From NCBI GenBank assembly GCA_910589415.1, contig OU342632.1:47295341-47359340 (forward strand): DNA of 64,000 nucleotides, written 5' to 3'. This document shows, one piece after another, positions 21,881 to 33,112 of this stretch. A model generated the notes under the pieces. It made no database searches and was not told the DNA's origin. It was given only the letters and a program-made list of their open reading frames with translations. Positions within the stretch are counted from its first letter, which is position 1, and each line of letters opens with the position of its first letter. The DNA is from Malachius bipustulatus (Eukaryota; Arthropoda; Insecta; Coleoptera; Melyridae). A program made the translations under genes and the position numbers.

Positions 21881-22440
21881 TTAAATCCGGTAGGTGTCTG
21901 GTCTTTTAACATTTCTTATACCCTTTCTAATCGCTAAAGGCGGAGACGCCTCCCTAGGCTCCAGATTGACCAAAGGAACCTCCTGACTAGGTATCTCCTG
22001 GGATGTCTGCGGACAGTTTGCATATTTAACAATCTGGTTAAAATGTCTTTTCCATTTTTTATTCAATATAAGTATATTAACAATGTAACTTCTGGGACCT
22101 ATTTTCTTATCAATTACCCCCTTTATCCACAATGGTTTATTTTGATTTCTGTAATCTTTTACTGCTACTACTTCACCTATATGGAACCCTTCGTTTCTTT
22201 TTCCTGAATTTCTTATCTGCCTTTCTTGTACTATTTTCACCTTATTTCTTACTTGCATTTTTACCCTTTCCCTTTCCTTATCTCTTTCATTTTCCCCACC
22301 TTCTGGCTTGATTAGGTCTAGAACACTCCGAATATTCCTACCTAAAAATAATTTAGCAGGAGAGGTTCCTGTTGTACAGTGTGGGGTAATTCTATAACTC
22401 ACTTTCCTCATCTTTGAAAATAAACAAATTATTTAAATGC
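21881..22440 (-). pseudogene. Integrase C-terminal remnant of the deleted Ty3/gypsy element
   Basis: Reads YRITPHCTTGTSPAKLFLGRNIRSVLDLI, the conserved block after the integrase catalytic core, then a GPY/F-type domain (IGPRSYIVN) and a tail to 21881. The first part of this segment, just below 22440, is still protease sequence in another frame, so the integrase begins at an internal deletion junction near 22411. The catalytic D,D,E residues are gone. Confidence 0.85.
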
Positions 22441-22476
22441 AAGTCAAACAATCTATAAAAATCTCTTCCCAATAAC
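22441..22476 (-). pseudogene. Protease tail, separated from its gene by the foldback
   Basis: On the minus strand this reads LLGRDFYRLFDL, the flap/helix end of a retropepsin. It continues directly from GGPP at the end of the gag-protease frame beyond 23936 once the foldback and one copy of its 3-bp duplication are mentally removed. It shows the foldback landed inside an existing protease gene. Confidence 0.85.
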
Positions 22477-23933
22477 TAGTAGCGTGTGTGAGTCGGAAAA
22501 AAACCCGAAAATTGTAAATATTTTGAGCCGGAACAAGATTACTTCCCCCCTCCGTTTTCGGGGATACTGAACACGATGCCGTTGTCAGAATTTCTCTTTG
22601 GGGTTGCGCAACCCCTCAATAAACGGCCAAAAACCACCCCCTAGAGTGATAAACCGCGCTTCAATCCATTTCCCTGCAAAAAAAAACCTTCCCCCCGTTT
22701 TCGAGGATGCTGAGCACAATGGAGGTGCTGGACATCGCGTGCGACCCCGACCAACCCCTCCACCGGCCAATACTCACCCCCGAAATGGGTGATTTTTTTA
22801 TGTATATGTAGGGCAAACGATGGACTTTTTCGAAAAACTTTTTGAAAATTCAAGTACAGAATCACAATGGCCATAATTTAAAATTATTTTGGAGTATAAA
22901 GAGTGTCCCATATGACAGTGACATATCAAAGTTATGTTTTTTTAAATGGAATGCTCCTATGTTATTGCATTTTTAGATTGTCTGAGAAGAGGAAATAAGA
23001 TTGGCTTTCACAGTTGGTGTTTAAATTCAGAAGTTTTTGAGTTATAAACAAGTGAAAATCGTCATTTTTCGAGTTCAAGGCCCTGTACAACGAAATCGGT
23101 TCAAGATAGAGAAAAACGGCCTACGTGTCCCTATTTTAACTTTTTATGTACTATCCTATGGTATAGTTTGTACTTTCTTTGATTTTTTTATTTGGCGACG
23201 CGTGGAGAAATCTCAGATTTTCTCAAATTTTTTATCACCCTGTATAAACATTTCATCTACATCATAGGATAGTACATGAAAAGTTAAAATAAGGACATAT
23301 AAGCCGTTTTTCTCTATCTTTAGCCGTTTTCGTTGTACAGGGCATTGAACTTAAAAAATGACGATTTTCACTTGTTTATAACTCAAAAACTTCTGAATTT
23401 AAACACCAACTGTGAAAGCCAATCTTATTTCCTCTTCTCAGACAATCTAAAAATGCAATAACATAGGAGCATTCCATTTAAAAAAACATAACTTTGATAT
23501 GTCACTGTCATATGGGACACTCTTTATACTCCAAAATAATTTTAAATTATGGCCATTGTGATTCTGTACTTGAATTTTCAAAAAGTTTTTCGAAAAAGTC
23601 CATCGTTTGCCCTACATATACATAAAAAAATCACCCATTTCGGGGGTGAGTATTGGCCGGTGGAGGGGTTGGTCGGGGTCGCACGCGATGTCCAGCACCT
23701 CCATTGTGCTCAGCATCCTCGAAAACGGGGGGAAGGTTTTTTTGCAGGGAAATGGATTGAAACGCGGTTTATCTCTCTAGGGGGTGGTTTTTGGCCGTTT
23801 TGAGGGGTTGCGCAACCCCAAAGAGAAATTCTGACAACGGCATCGTGTTCAGCATCCTCGAAAACGGAGGGGGGAAGTAATCTTGTTCCGGCTCAAAATA
23901 TTTACATGTTCGTCCGACTCACACACGCCACTA
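22477..23933. mobile_element. 1.46-kb foldback transposon inside the protease gene
   Basis: Arms of ~700 bp form an inverted repeat (left end TAGTAGCGTGTGTGAGTCGG, right end its near inverse ending CCGACTCACACACGCCACTA). It is flanked by the direct repeat AAC (22474-22476, 23934-23936). The outer arm parts are GC-richer and noncoding. The inner parts belong to the family of the 16.6-17.1 kb foldback (GAGTTATAAACAAGTGAAAATCG, CACCCTGTATAAACATT). Mirrored ORFs in the arms are not genes. A 3-bp duplication with such ends does not match a superfamily I can name with confidence. Confidence 0.88.
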
Positions 23934-25198
23934 AACGGTGGGCCTCCCTTTTCAATTACATACAATTTTATTTCATTCGATTCTTGCTTATACGTTACGT
24001 TTACCTCAATATAACCTAACGGTAAAATAATTTGGCCCGTATAACAGATTAATCGTTTAGTACAAGGATGAATTTTGTAATTTTGGAAATATTTATCTTT
24101 AAATTTTTTATTAATGCAACTTACTGAGCTACCGGTATCTAATTCAAAATTTAAATCAATTTGTTCAATATTAACATTAACATAAACCGGTTTATCAACA
24201 TCTGTACTTATTATCTTAAATAGATAATCGGATGAAATATCCCGTTCCTGCTCCTCTTCTGCCGCCTGGTACTGTTGAGCGCCCCTATTTCCGCACATTA
24301 TCATAAGGTGCCCCCTACGGTGGCAGCGATTACAGGTGTAATTCCTGTAAGCACATATGCCTCCATGCTGCTTCCCACACACTTGACAAATTTCTCTAGG
24401 GTTTCCCGTTCCCGATGTTGACCTCCATTGTCGCCCCTTTCTGCTTTCACCATTTGAACCACTGCTACCTCCTCCTACCGTATCCTCGCCAATCCTTCTT
24501 GGTTGCCCATATGTCCTAAAACTGTCCCCATCTCCATGTTGTATCATTGTTGTCTTCTTACCCCTTTGGAATACGGTTGAAGTCTTGAACAACGACGACG
24601 GCTCCCTTTTCACTAGCGTCTCATTTGAAGACATTCTCGCCGATGTTTCCCGACAGTTTGCGATTTCTACCGCCTTTTCCATCGTTAATGATATTTTTTC
24701 TTCGAATAATCTCTCCATTATTTTTCGATCGTAAAGTCCCATGATGAACTTATCGCGACAAACCACTTCTAATTCTGCTCCGAAGTTGCACTCCGCAGCT
24801 AACGTTTTCACTCTCACGCTCCATGAGTTTACGTTTTCTTCCGAATTTTGTTCTGCTGCATAAAATTTTTGTCGAAATGGGAAAACACTCAACGATGGTT
24901 TGAAGTACGTTGAAAATAAATCAGTTAGTTGCTTGTACGTCTTATCTTCAGGTTGCGTTGGAATGCACAGACTACTAAGTATATGTAGTGTATTTTCATC
25001 ACATGCATTTAAAAGCAAGGCCTTTTTTATTTCATCAGACGTTACTGAATTTAATTTAAAATATTGTTCTAATCGACAACGAAACACTGTCCAATCACTA
25101 TCGATTTGAAAATTTGGCAAGTAACCCATAGCCACCATATTTCCACTCTTATTTTCATCTTCCGGCATTTTAACGATTATAATTCTTTCCTTCTTCAC
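23849..25198 (-). CDS. gag-pro: Gag-protease of the deleted Ty3/gypsy element, truncated by the foldback
   Basis: 449 codons; the first ~420 are element sequence and the last ~29 come from the foldback arm. The N-terminal half is the retrotransposon Gag domain (NFQIDSDWTVFRCRLEQYF...). Residues ~290-325 hold two zinc knuckles, CQVCGKQHGGIC and CNRCHRRGHLMIMC. Residues ~350 onward are a retropepsin with FELDTGSSVSC, the catalytic DTG. The frame reaches GGPP just before the foldback. The start is the first ATG; an in-frame ATG ten codons later (KMPEDE) is an alternative. A single Gag-protease frame fits K02A2.6/mag-like elements. Confidence 0.85.
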   Translation of the reverse strand: MKKERIIIVKMPEDENKSGNMVAMGYLPNFQIDSDWTVFRCRLEQYFKLNSVTSDEIKKALLLNACDENTLHILSSLCIPTQPEDKTYKQLTDLFSTYFKPSLSVFPFRQKFYAAEQNSEENVNSWSVRVKTLAAECNFGAELEVVCRDKFIMGLYDRKIMERLFEEKISLTMEKAVEIANCRETSARMSSNETLVKREPSSLFKTSTVFQRGKKTTMIQHGDGDSFRTYGQPRRIGEDTVGGGSSGSNGESRKGRQWRSTSGTGNPREICQVCGKQHGGICAYRNYTCNRCHRRGHLMIMCGNRGAQQYQAAEEEQERDISSDYLFKIISTDVDKPVYVNVNIEQIDLNFELDTGSSVSCINKKFKDKYFQNYKIHPCTKRLICYTGQIILPLGYIEVNVTYKQESNEIKLYVIEKGGPPFSGVCESDEHVNILSRNKITSPLRFRGC

Positions 25199-25247
25199 TG
25201 TTATTTTCTAAGTTTACCTATCGATACGACCACCTTAATGCGTGAGT

Positions 25248-25265
25248 AGGTACGTCTCGTCGCCA
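25248..25265 (-). other. Primer-binding site of the deleted Ty3/gypsy element
   Basis: On the minus strand TGGCGACGAGACG starts one base after the LTR end CATCACA. The TGGCGAC start resembles tRNA-Arg-type primer sites, but the rest was not matched to a known tRNA. Confidence 0.5.
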
Positions 25266-25266
25266 C

Positions 25267-25471
25267 TGTGATGTTTCTTACTAAAACACTTAGGAGTTCC
25301 CATTAGAAAAGTTTATTCAGATCAAACCAATACAATACAGTAGGTAGGTACCCAGGAACTGAATCCGGCCCGACCACGGCAGAGTGTCCGTATTTTACTG
25401 CTCCGGCGTTATCGCATTCCCCCGATAAGCAAAATAACAATTCTTCATAAATTAAGGTAAAATACATCACA
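25267..25471 (-). repeat. 5' LTR of the deleted Ty3/gypsy element
   Basis: Identical by eye to 17472-17676 over 205 bp. Confidence 0.9.
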
Positions 25472-26532
25472 CTTACCTCCCTAGTTACCATAGTTGCAGT
25501 CTTAATGTTTGTTTCTATGTACGTTGCTATCAATAATTTATTTTATCATTGCCCGTAGATGGAGGTAGCAGATTACCTCCGAAACACATCTCGAAAATAT
25601 AAACTTTTAACCAAACTTGGAAATAGAAAAAGTAATTAAACAGTAGTGTTTGTATTAGTTTTATTGAAGAAAAATAAGTTTACATTATAGCTTACATCAT
25701 GAACAATATATTTTTGATAATAATAATGAGAATATAAATGCTACAAAATTATTTAAAATATTTTAATAAATGTAGGTACTGTCAGAATCCTAATGTTTGT
25801 GTGCTATATTCAAAAATATATCCATTTTGTTCAGTAGAACGAGGCAGAGGGAATCATGCACACATTTTCATTTTCGGACACATGTTTTGGAATATCCTGT
25901 ATAGTTTATATAAACATGCTTTTACAAAATAAGCGTGTGCGGACAAAGACGATAATTGAACATTGACGATAGAGGCCGGACAATTGCTCCCTCCCCTCCC
26001 CTAAAATGCTATTTTGTGCTGCAATTATTGCTCTAAGCGAAATTTATTTTTAATTGCAGAATCGAATTTGACTGAGTAACACAAATTACCTAATTCACAA
26101 TATTTGACTCACACACAAATTACACACAACAAGCACAACCTGGTTTTAAGCTCTAGCAAATCAAACTTTCAATTTAATCATCATTGGTCGCTGTTTAACG
26201 GACAATCACGATATCACGCATTTTGACCGCATATAGTATCAATAAAACATCAGCATTTACCAAATTACATGGACGTTATTAACCGGTCATTCTGGATAAT
26301 ATTCAACTTGGTTGGGCATTATCGTCATTGTCCGGACAGCTGATTGGCATTTGACTGCATGTACAGTATAGAGCGAGTCATTGTCTGTAACGCTCAAGAT
26401 TTTGGCCGTAGCAAGACGCGCTTTCATGAGACAAACACCAGAGCAGTACAACAGAGCAAGGTTTGTTAAAATGACTCTTCGACGCAGGGGTGTTTGTTAG
26501 TTTGTTAAATTTCTTGTGTCAACTATTATAAG
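25472..26532. other. Noncoding stretch without recognised features
   Basis: AT-rich. Short ORFs only (for example 25738-25932), with no recognisable domains. No LTR, inverted repeat or RNA gene was seen. Confidence 0.5.
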
Positions 26533-26699
26533 TATTCCTACATCGCCCATAACAGTTGTCATGCTGGCAGTGCCCGAAACTCCAATCGAGAGAGCTTCCA
26601 CATCCTACAGCAGAACCAGCCAGAGTAACAGAACAAGCACAGACACGTGTTTCGCCCTGTTGGAGCTCATCAGTGTGCTGCATCTGGAGTATCTGGATA
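26533..26699 (-). repeat. Partial unit of a 449-bp hammerhead-bearing tandem repeat
   Basis: Matches 36564-36732 nearly base for base, from TATTCCTACATCGCCCATAA to GAGTATCTGGA. It is the end of a unit whose next copy was pushed ~9.6 kb away by the insertion at 26700-36271. Its left edge at ~26533 is abrupt. Confidence 0.8.
26629..26686 (-). ncRNA. Type I hammerhead ribozyme, intact core
   Basis: The minus strand holds all conserved core parts: CTGATGA, stem II (GCTC/GGGC around CAACA), GAAA, a very short self-complementary stem III (ACACGTGT), and cleavage base C17 (complement of 26642). Stem I pairs GCACA with TGTGC, then a 4x4 internal loop, then CAGA with TCTG. Predicted cleavage falls between 26642 and 26641. 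The minimal stem III is as in hammerheads of tandem satellites, retrozymes and Penelope-like repeats, which often act as dimers. Activity is inferred from the motif. Confidence 0.85.
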
Positions 26700-27049
26700 C
26701 AGGGCTGCCAGATATTTCGGAGCCGTGTCGCCACATGGACGGTAATTTGTCGCCCAAAGGCGCAATCGCGGTTGCGACATGTCGCAAAAAAAAAAATCTA
26801 CACATTAATTAAGAAAAAGAGATAGTAAGTTAAAGAATGAAAAAAAAAAATAATAACTTGAGAAATAGTAGGAGAGAAGAATAACTACTGATTTGTACTG
26901 AATGTACTGAATTTTATAAGGTCATCAAGAAAATTACAAAAAGAAAAAGAAGAAGAAATCAAATTTATACACATTGATTTCATAATAGAACTACTGGATG
27001 TAGCCTAGAAAGAGACATACGGGTGACAACATAAACAAGAGATAGGTAT

Positions 27050-27616
27050 ATAGATGATCAGCTGATTGTAGGCAAAAAGGGGGAAATTTAACACGGGCAG
27101 CATAGGGAAATGAATGGTTTTTTATTAATAAAAAAATATATAAACGCAATTTATTGATTAAAGTTATTGTGAAAACAAAATATAAGATAGAAGGTGATAC
27201 AGGTATGCGCACATTTAAAATTGGTCTTTGTTATTAGTTGATAATCAGGAGAATATGATGCAGGTATCACTATGGTAACTTTTAGACTTTTTATAATCTC
27301 ATAATTATACTGCTTTATAAGCAAAATGCCATAAAAATTGATGTTTTTGACAAAACAATGTATTTTTAACATCATTTATAAACAGTAAAATTTTATAAAA
27401 CAGTAAAATTTTGAGATTAGGTAGGTAGGTACAATAAATGTATCAAATGTATTTTTACACACTCTGTAATCTCAAAATTTACTGTTTTATAAATTAAAAT
27501 GATGTCACAAATATACATTGTTATTTTGTCAAAAACATCAATTTTTATGGTATTTTGCTTATAAAACTGTAATTTTGAAATTACAAAATGTCTAAAAATT
27601 ACCTGAGTGATACCTG
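27050..27616. repeat. Left arm and start of right arm of the hAT-like foldback
   Basis: ATTGGTCTTTGTTATTAGTT at 27222 inverts at 35353 onward, and GCAGCATAGGGAAATGAATG near 27100 inverts near 35890. The short spacer at ~27400-27480 (GGTAGGTAGGTACAATAA) is the loop. ERV-B inserted at 27616/35351 in the second arm. CCTG at 27613-27616 is the left target duplication. Confidence 0.75.
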
Positions 27617-27893
27617 AATTTTATTTCGGACGTTTTTGGGAATGTTTTTAAAAACGATTAAAAACAATTAAAGACACAAGTTACTTTAAGCGAGTTTAAT
27701 TCTAAACTGAAACTAAAACATTACATTTTCTCATCATTCCATGATGAGTTAATTCATGGGTAAATATAGAATACGCTGATTCCATGGAAACTGCTGCTCG
27801 AGTCTTGAGACAATCCAAGAAATCTAGCTTTACATAATAAAGTATAAAGTATCTTAATATTATACAGGGTGATTGAATCATAGATTCGTAACT
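27617..27893 (-). repeat. ERV-B 3' LTR
   Basis: 277 bp; on the minus strand it begins AGTTACGAATC and ends in AAAATT. It contains TATACAGGGTGATTGAATC near its start. It is preceded on the minus strand by the polypurine tract AGGGATGGAGG (27894-27904). Confidence 0.92.
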
Positions 27894-27929
27894 CCTCCAT
27901 CCCTAGAGAAGAACCCGGTGGTTAGCCAC

Positions 27930-29358
27930 TGGGTTCGTAATTTTTAATTCTGGTTGAACCCGAGTTTCCGGCATTGGAATTTTCTTAAACTTATTAACAT
28001 ATAGATATCTTTGATTTTCACTTCACAATAAGGGCTTAATTCTAACACATAGGTACCTTTGAGCGGGATATTTTCCGAATTTGTACCACACAATTGAATA
28101 GCCACTGAGTTTTCTGGAGATATCACAATCCACTGATTATTTTCCAATTTCTGTACTTTGATATCTTCAATCTCGGTTGACACTTGTCGACAGTTTGTTA
28201 TGTCGTTTGCGAATCTCAATATCTGGATTTCACAGGGACATTTTCCATCTTCTCGAATTTTCTGTGGGTTTGTTTCATGACATAGGTATTCGTTCTTGAC
28301 GACTTCTTGACATTTTTCGTTCGAAAACATGTAGCTTTGCTCATTTAGGATGAGGTATTTGGACTCTGGTAAAATTGTTTTAAAGGAATTCCGGACTGGT
28401 GTCGGTAAAGGATATAAATGATAATAATTATAAACCTCGTCTTCTACAATCGGAATTTCTAAAATCATTATAATTTTGTTTTGTTTACTGTAACTCTTTA
28501 TATTTAGAGTTTTTTCCATAAGTAGCAAATTTCTTAGAGTTGGTTTAAAAGCTAGTCTATTCTTCGTTAAATGGCCTTCTATCATTTGTACTTCTTTCAA
28601 TAGATCTTGAGGATCAACAATTGAATTGTGAAATGTGTTCAACTTAGCAAATGTGATAGCAACTTCTAATTTTTCCAGCATGTCATAAATTATTTGGAAT
28701 TCAGTGATCATTTGGAAAGTTACCATTTGTATTAAGAAGTAATGATGAGTTGCAGTTTTTTCTAATTCGATCGATTTTATTACTTGTTCGAGTTGCACGA
28801 TTCTAGATTCTAATGCTAACTGATTGTGTGACAGAACCTTGGTATTATTTTCAAAAGTTTCAATTGATTTTTGAAGTAGTGTAATTTGATCTTTTGACCA
28901 ATGTTTTAATTTTTATTTGGTTATCAGATAACGCATTAATTGCTTGATCATATTTTTCGGCGTCTGATTCGTCTAAGTTTCCTGTAATTGCTTTAATTAC
29001 TGATCCAAGTCCGTCTATAAGGCCTCGTTTTGATCTTTTTTGAATTAACGGATTCAATTGACTGATTTGCAACATTATTTTGTTGTTTAGTATATTTAGT
29101 AGATTATAGGAATTGTAAAATTCTCTGGCATAGCCATCTTTTGTTTTATTACTTTCTAATGCAATTTTAAGTGCATGAAATTTTGTTTGCAAGATGTTAA
29201 ATTCATTAATTATATTACTAATATCAAATATCTGAATAAAAGACCAATTGTCTATTTTATTCTGGGCATTACCTAGTTTTAGAGGTAGCAGGCCAGGGTT
29301 GTCATTACAGTTTGTGTATTTTGGTCTGGTCAGTTGACTTGCTGAGTAGGAGAGGATC
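27930..29358 (-). pseudogene. env: ERV-B Env, frameshifted and without membrane anchor
   Basis: From the candidate splice acceptor (minus TTGTTACAG, G at 29359) the env frame runs through a KRSKR basic site near 29030 and the GLIDGLGSVIKAITGNL block. One extra base in an A4 tract (28892-28895) shifts the frame. The frame then continues from about 28890, through the ATG at 28798, to 27944 with the usual Cys motifs (EYLCHE, PCEIQILRF). The stalk and membrane segment seen in ERV-1 and ERV-D are missing. A proline-rich cytoplasmic-tail-like stretch follows in another frame, so an internal deletion removed the anchor. Confidence 0.85.
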
Positions 29359-29372
29359 CTGTAACAAGAGGG
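29359..29372 (-). promoter_or_regulatory. ERV-B env splice acceptor (candidate)
   Basis: Minus-strand CCCTCTTGTTACAG followed by G, in the phase needed to join the leader mini-exon at 34644-34666 to the env frame. It matches the position and sequence type of acceptors in ERV-1 and ERV-D. Confidence 0.55.
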
Positions 29373-32300
29373 TTTTTTTTTGAGTTCTTTGATATGAATG
29401 ATTTCCTTCTTGTTTTTATTATTTTTACTTGTAATTTCGACACGATTTCTTTCCAATAAATTAGTAATCACATAAGGTCCTACAAACTTATTATGTTTTT
29501 TGTTCCTTACATTGGGATTTTGTTTAAAAACTGTTTGACCTAAATAAAATTCTTGACTGGTATCTCCTTTATCATTATTTTTCGAAACTATTTTTTCTTT
29601 ATTAGATTCTAGGGATTCCTTCACTTTCTCGTATACATGGTATTTTTTCTTATGTTCTTCTGCATACTCGTTAAAGAATGATTTTGGCAGAAATATTTCA
29701 TTTGCATTTCTAGATTTCGTATGGCCAAAAGTTAGTTCGTATGGCGTAAAATTAGTAACACTATGGATTGAATTATTGTATCCAATTATGGCGTAATTCA
29801 TTAAATTAGATTTTTCTTTGGGAAATCTTTCTAGCAATATTCTAAGATGTTCAATTATTGTTGAATGGAACCTTTCCACAACACTGTTAGATTCATGATG
29901 TTTAGGGGTGGTAAAATGAATTTTTATACCATGTAAATTTAGAATTTCTTTTACGGTATCATTATTAAATTCAGTGCCATTATCTAAAATTAACTTTTCT
30001 GGTATACCGAATGATGTAAAGTATTTTATTAATGCGTTAGAAACGTCAATTGCAGTTTTTCCTACAATTTGATACGCTTGCGCAAATTTTGTAAACGAAT
30101 CTACCATCGTCAAATAATTAACATTATCAAAAGTAAAAGTATCTACATTTACGATTTGAAAAGGTTTAGATGCAGTTTCTGTAATCATGAGAGGTGTATA
30201 TGGATTTTTTCTAGCATATTTTGTCTTTTGACAAATATCACAAGAGGTGATATAATTCGTGATACTAGTTTTCATATTAATCCAGTAATAATTCCTCTTT
30301 ATGTACTCTAAGGTTTCGTTTATTCCTCGGTGATTTGTTTTTCCTTCGTGGTGGATTTTTATTAACATGATTTGTTCTTCTTTATCAGTTACTGAATTTA
30401 CTTTCTGTGTACAGCGAATCAATTTAAGTTTTGATTCCGAAAAATGCTGTAAATAAATTTTATTAAATTGTTTGTAAAGCAAATCATTATGAAAATGCAT
30501 ACAGTATGTCTTATTTGAGACCGTATAATCTCTAAGGAATTCTATAATAAATTTTTCATTTTTATTTTCTGGTATTTTAACCGTGATAATTTTATGGTGT
30601 TCGTAATTTTCCTGTTTAACGTCAAGTTTGAAATAAGGGTGTGGAATAACGATTATTTGATTGACTTTATTATTGATTATTTCCTCTAAGATTTTTATTC
30701 CGTTATTTGTTGTTTCATTGAAGTTGGAATGTTGCGTGGATTTTGGGGATTTCTCACCTACAGGTTTTAATGTTACATCTTGTATGATTTTAATGTTCGA
30801 TCGACAAGGTTGATTTTCAACAATTTGATTTTCTATATTCGATTGATTGGGTTGATTTTCAACGATTGGATTTTCTGCTAAGCTTCGTAAGTATTCTAAG
30901 ACTTCTTTATCAATTTCTCCGGGATTATTAATAATCGACTCGTCTTCTAGGGCATTGACTGTTATTCTAGAAAGAGCGTCAGCGACTAAATTTAATTTAC
31001 CTGGTTTATGAATAATTTTATAATCGAAATCTTCTAGCTTAAGTCTCCATCGCACTAATTTCGAATTCGGATCTCTGTAGTTGAATAAATATATTAAAGG
31101 GCGATGGTCGCAATATATTGTAAACTTGCGTCCGAACAAATATGGTCGAAAATATTTACAAGCCCATACTATGCTCAAAAGTTCGCGGTCTATTGCGCTA
31201 TATTTTTGTTCACTTTCATTTAAGGTTCGTGATGCGAATGCTATCGGCTTATCACTACCTGTAGTGTTCTGCGAGAGTACTGCTCCAAGGGCAATGCTTG
31301 ATGCGTCCGTCGTCAAAATAAATTCTTTCGAAAAATCAGGGTACTGTAAGATCGGGGCATTAATTAAGAGATTTTTACATGTATTAAAAGAATCAATAAA
31401 ATCTTTATCATGCTTGATGGAACTATTCTTCTTTAAACATTTAGTCATCGGTTTTGTGATCTTAGCAAAATCTTTAATAAACTTTCTGTAATAACCGACT
31501 AAACCTAAAAAGCTTTTAATCTCTTTTTGCGTCTTTGGCAATGGATAATTTTTTATTGCGTCAATTTTGTCGGGATTCGGTTTAACACCGTTTGTTGTAA
31601 TTACATGTCCTAGGTATGATACTTCTTTTCTTAAAAATTCTGATTTATCTAATTGTATTTTAAAATTTGCCTGTCTGAGTCTTTCAAAAACTGATTGTAA
31701 ACGTTCGATATGTTCTTGTAAGGATGTCTAAAAATTACTATATCGTCGAGGTAAACTAGACAAGTTTCATTTTGAATACCACGTAAAATATTGTCCATTA
31801 CGCGTTGGAACGTGGATGGTGCATTTTTGAGTCCGAAAGGCATTCGTTTAAACTCATAATGACCGTTCTCAGTCGAAAATGCTGTTTTTTGAATATCATC
31901 AGGATGCATTTGGATTTGGTGGAATCCATTTGCTAGATCCAAAGTGGTAAAGTATTGACTTTTTCCAAGCTTATCAAGTATATCCGTGATATTTGGAAGC
32001 GGATATTTATCATCAATAGTGCCATCATTTAATTTTCTATAATCAATCACCATTCTCCACTTTTTCTTACCTGAAGCATCAGGCTTCTTAGGTACTATCC
32101 AAATTGGGCTTGACCAAGGGGATGTGGAATGTTGAATTATTCCTTGTTTAAGCATTTTTTCTACTTGGTCTTTTACTTCCTGTTTATGGACGTGTGGGTA
32201 TCGATATGATTTTGTAAAAACTGGACTTTCTTCCGTTAAATTAATTTTATGTTGAATTTCGTGAGTAAAACTTAAGGGAATATCTTCGGTATAAAAAATA

Positions 32301-33112
32301 TCTCGATACATATTGATAACACAGATTTCTAATTGCTTCTTTTTCTTCGCGATTGCAATGTTCAAGTCTTAAGTTTTTTAAATTTGATTTTAACGAATTA
32401 TCGTAATTTTGAGAAAAATCTACAGAATCGGTTTCCATTTTTTCTATAAAATTCAACTCAGCAATATTTAAATGTTCTACATTAAATGGTTCGTTAATTT
32501 CGATTTTTGCTGGATTGGTACTTGAATTAATTATTGTTGTAATTGCAAAATAATTATTGATGTTAACTATCGCTTGCGGGGATTCTAGTTGATTTCCGAA
32601 TTTAATATAATTTAATAATCCTAAACCTTTTTCTTGGTTAACTGGTAGTTTTACAACTTTTTCAGTTCTTGGTGGAATAGTCAGGATTTGTTTATTTAGT
32701 TTTAATTTATTTTTTAAATTCGTATATTCCTCCGTTTCGTATATTATAGGAATAGTAACTCTGGGTGTAATAATTTGCTTAGCGTGCATATTTACGCAGG
32801 CTTTTATTTGCTTCAATAAATCTATACCTATAAGTCCATCATATTTTTCACTAAATTTGAACAGATAGAACTTATGATTTTCAGGAACTTTAAAAATGTT
32901 GAATATAGGAATATTCATGACTTCGTTATGATAGCTAATACTATGAGCTGTTTGTATATGGAAGTCTTCATTAAAAATGAATTTTTTATCAAATTTATAC
33001 GCTAAATCTGGGTTCATTAAACTTCGTGAACTGCCTGTATCTATAAGAAAATTTGCGTTTAATTGGGGGATGTAAATGTATGGCAAATTTGCTTTCACTA
33101 AATTTAATTGTA

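Larger units (their letters stand above)
17472..25471 (-). mobile_element. Deleted Ty3/gypsy element (two-knuckle gag type) with nested insertions
   Basis: Bounded by two identical 205-bp LTRs, transcribed on the minus strand. The order on the minus strand is 5' LTR (25267-25471), primer site, gag-protease, foldback insertion, end of protease, deletion junction, integrase C-terminus, nested LINE, polypurine tract, 3' LTR (17472-17676). Removing the LINE and foldback leaves a core of ~2.5 kb. Reverse transcriptase, RNase H and the integrase catalytic core are missing. No clean target duplication is seen (CATAC on the left, CTTAC on the right). Confidence 0.88.

Noticed and set aside
22641..23803. 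Matching 77- and 84-codon ORFs on opposite strands
   Set aside because: They are the same sequence read from the two arms of the foldback, so similarity reflects the inverted repeat, not a gene.
22477..23933. Foldback as a CACTA/EnSpm element (3-bp duplication, CACTA present)
   Set aside because: CACTA is at the right end reading outward and the left end starts TAGTA, the reverse of the CACTA superfamily orientation; no transposase found.
17467..25476. Target duplication of the deleted Ty3/gypsy element
   Set aside because: CATAC and CTTAC match at only three of five positions; not good enough to call.
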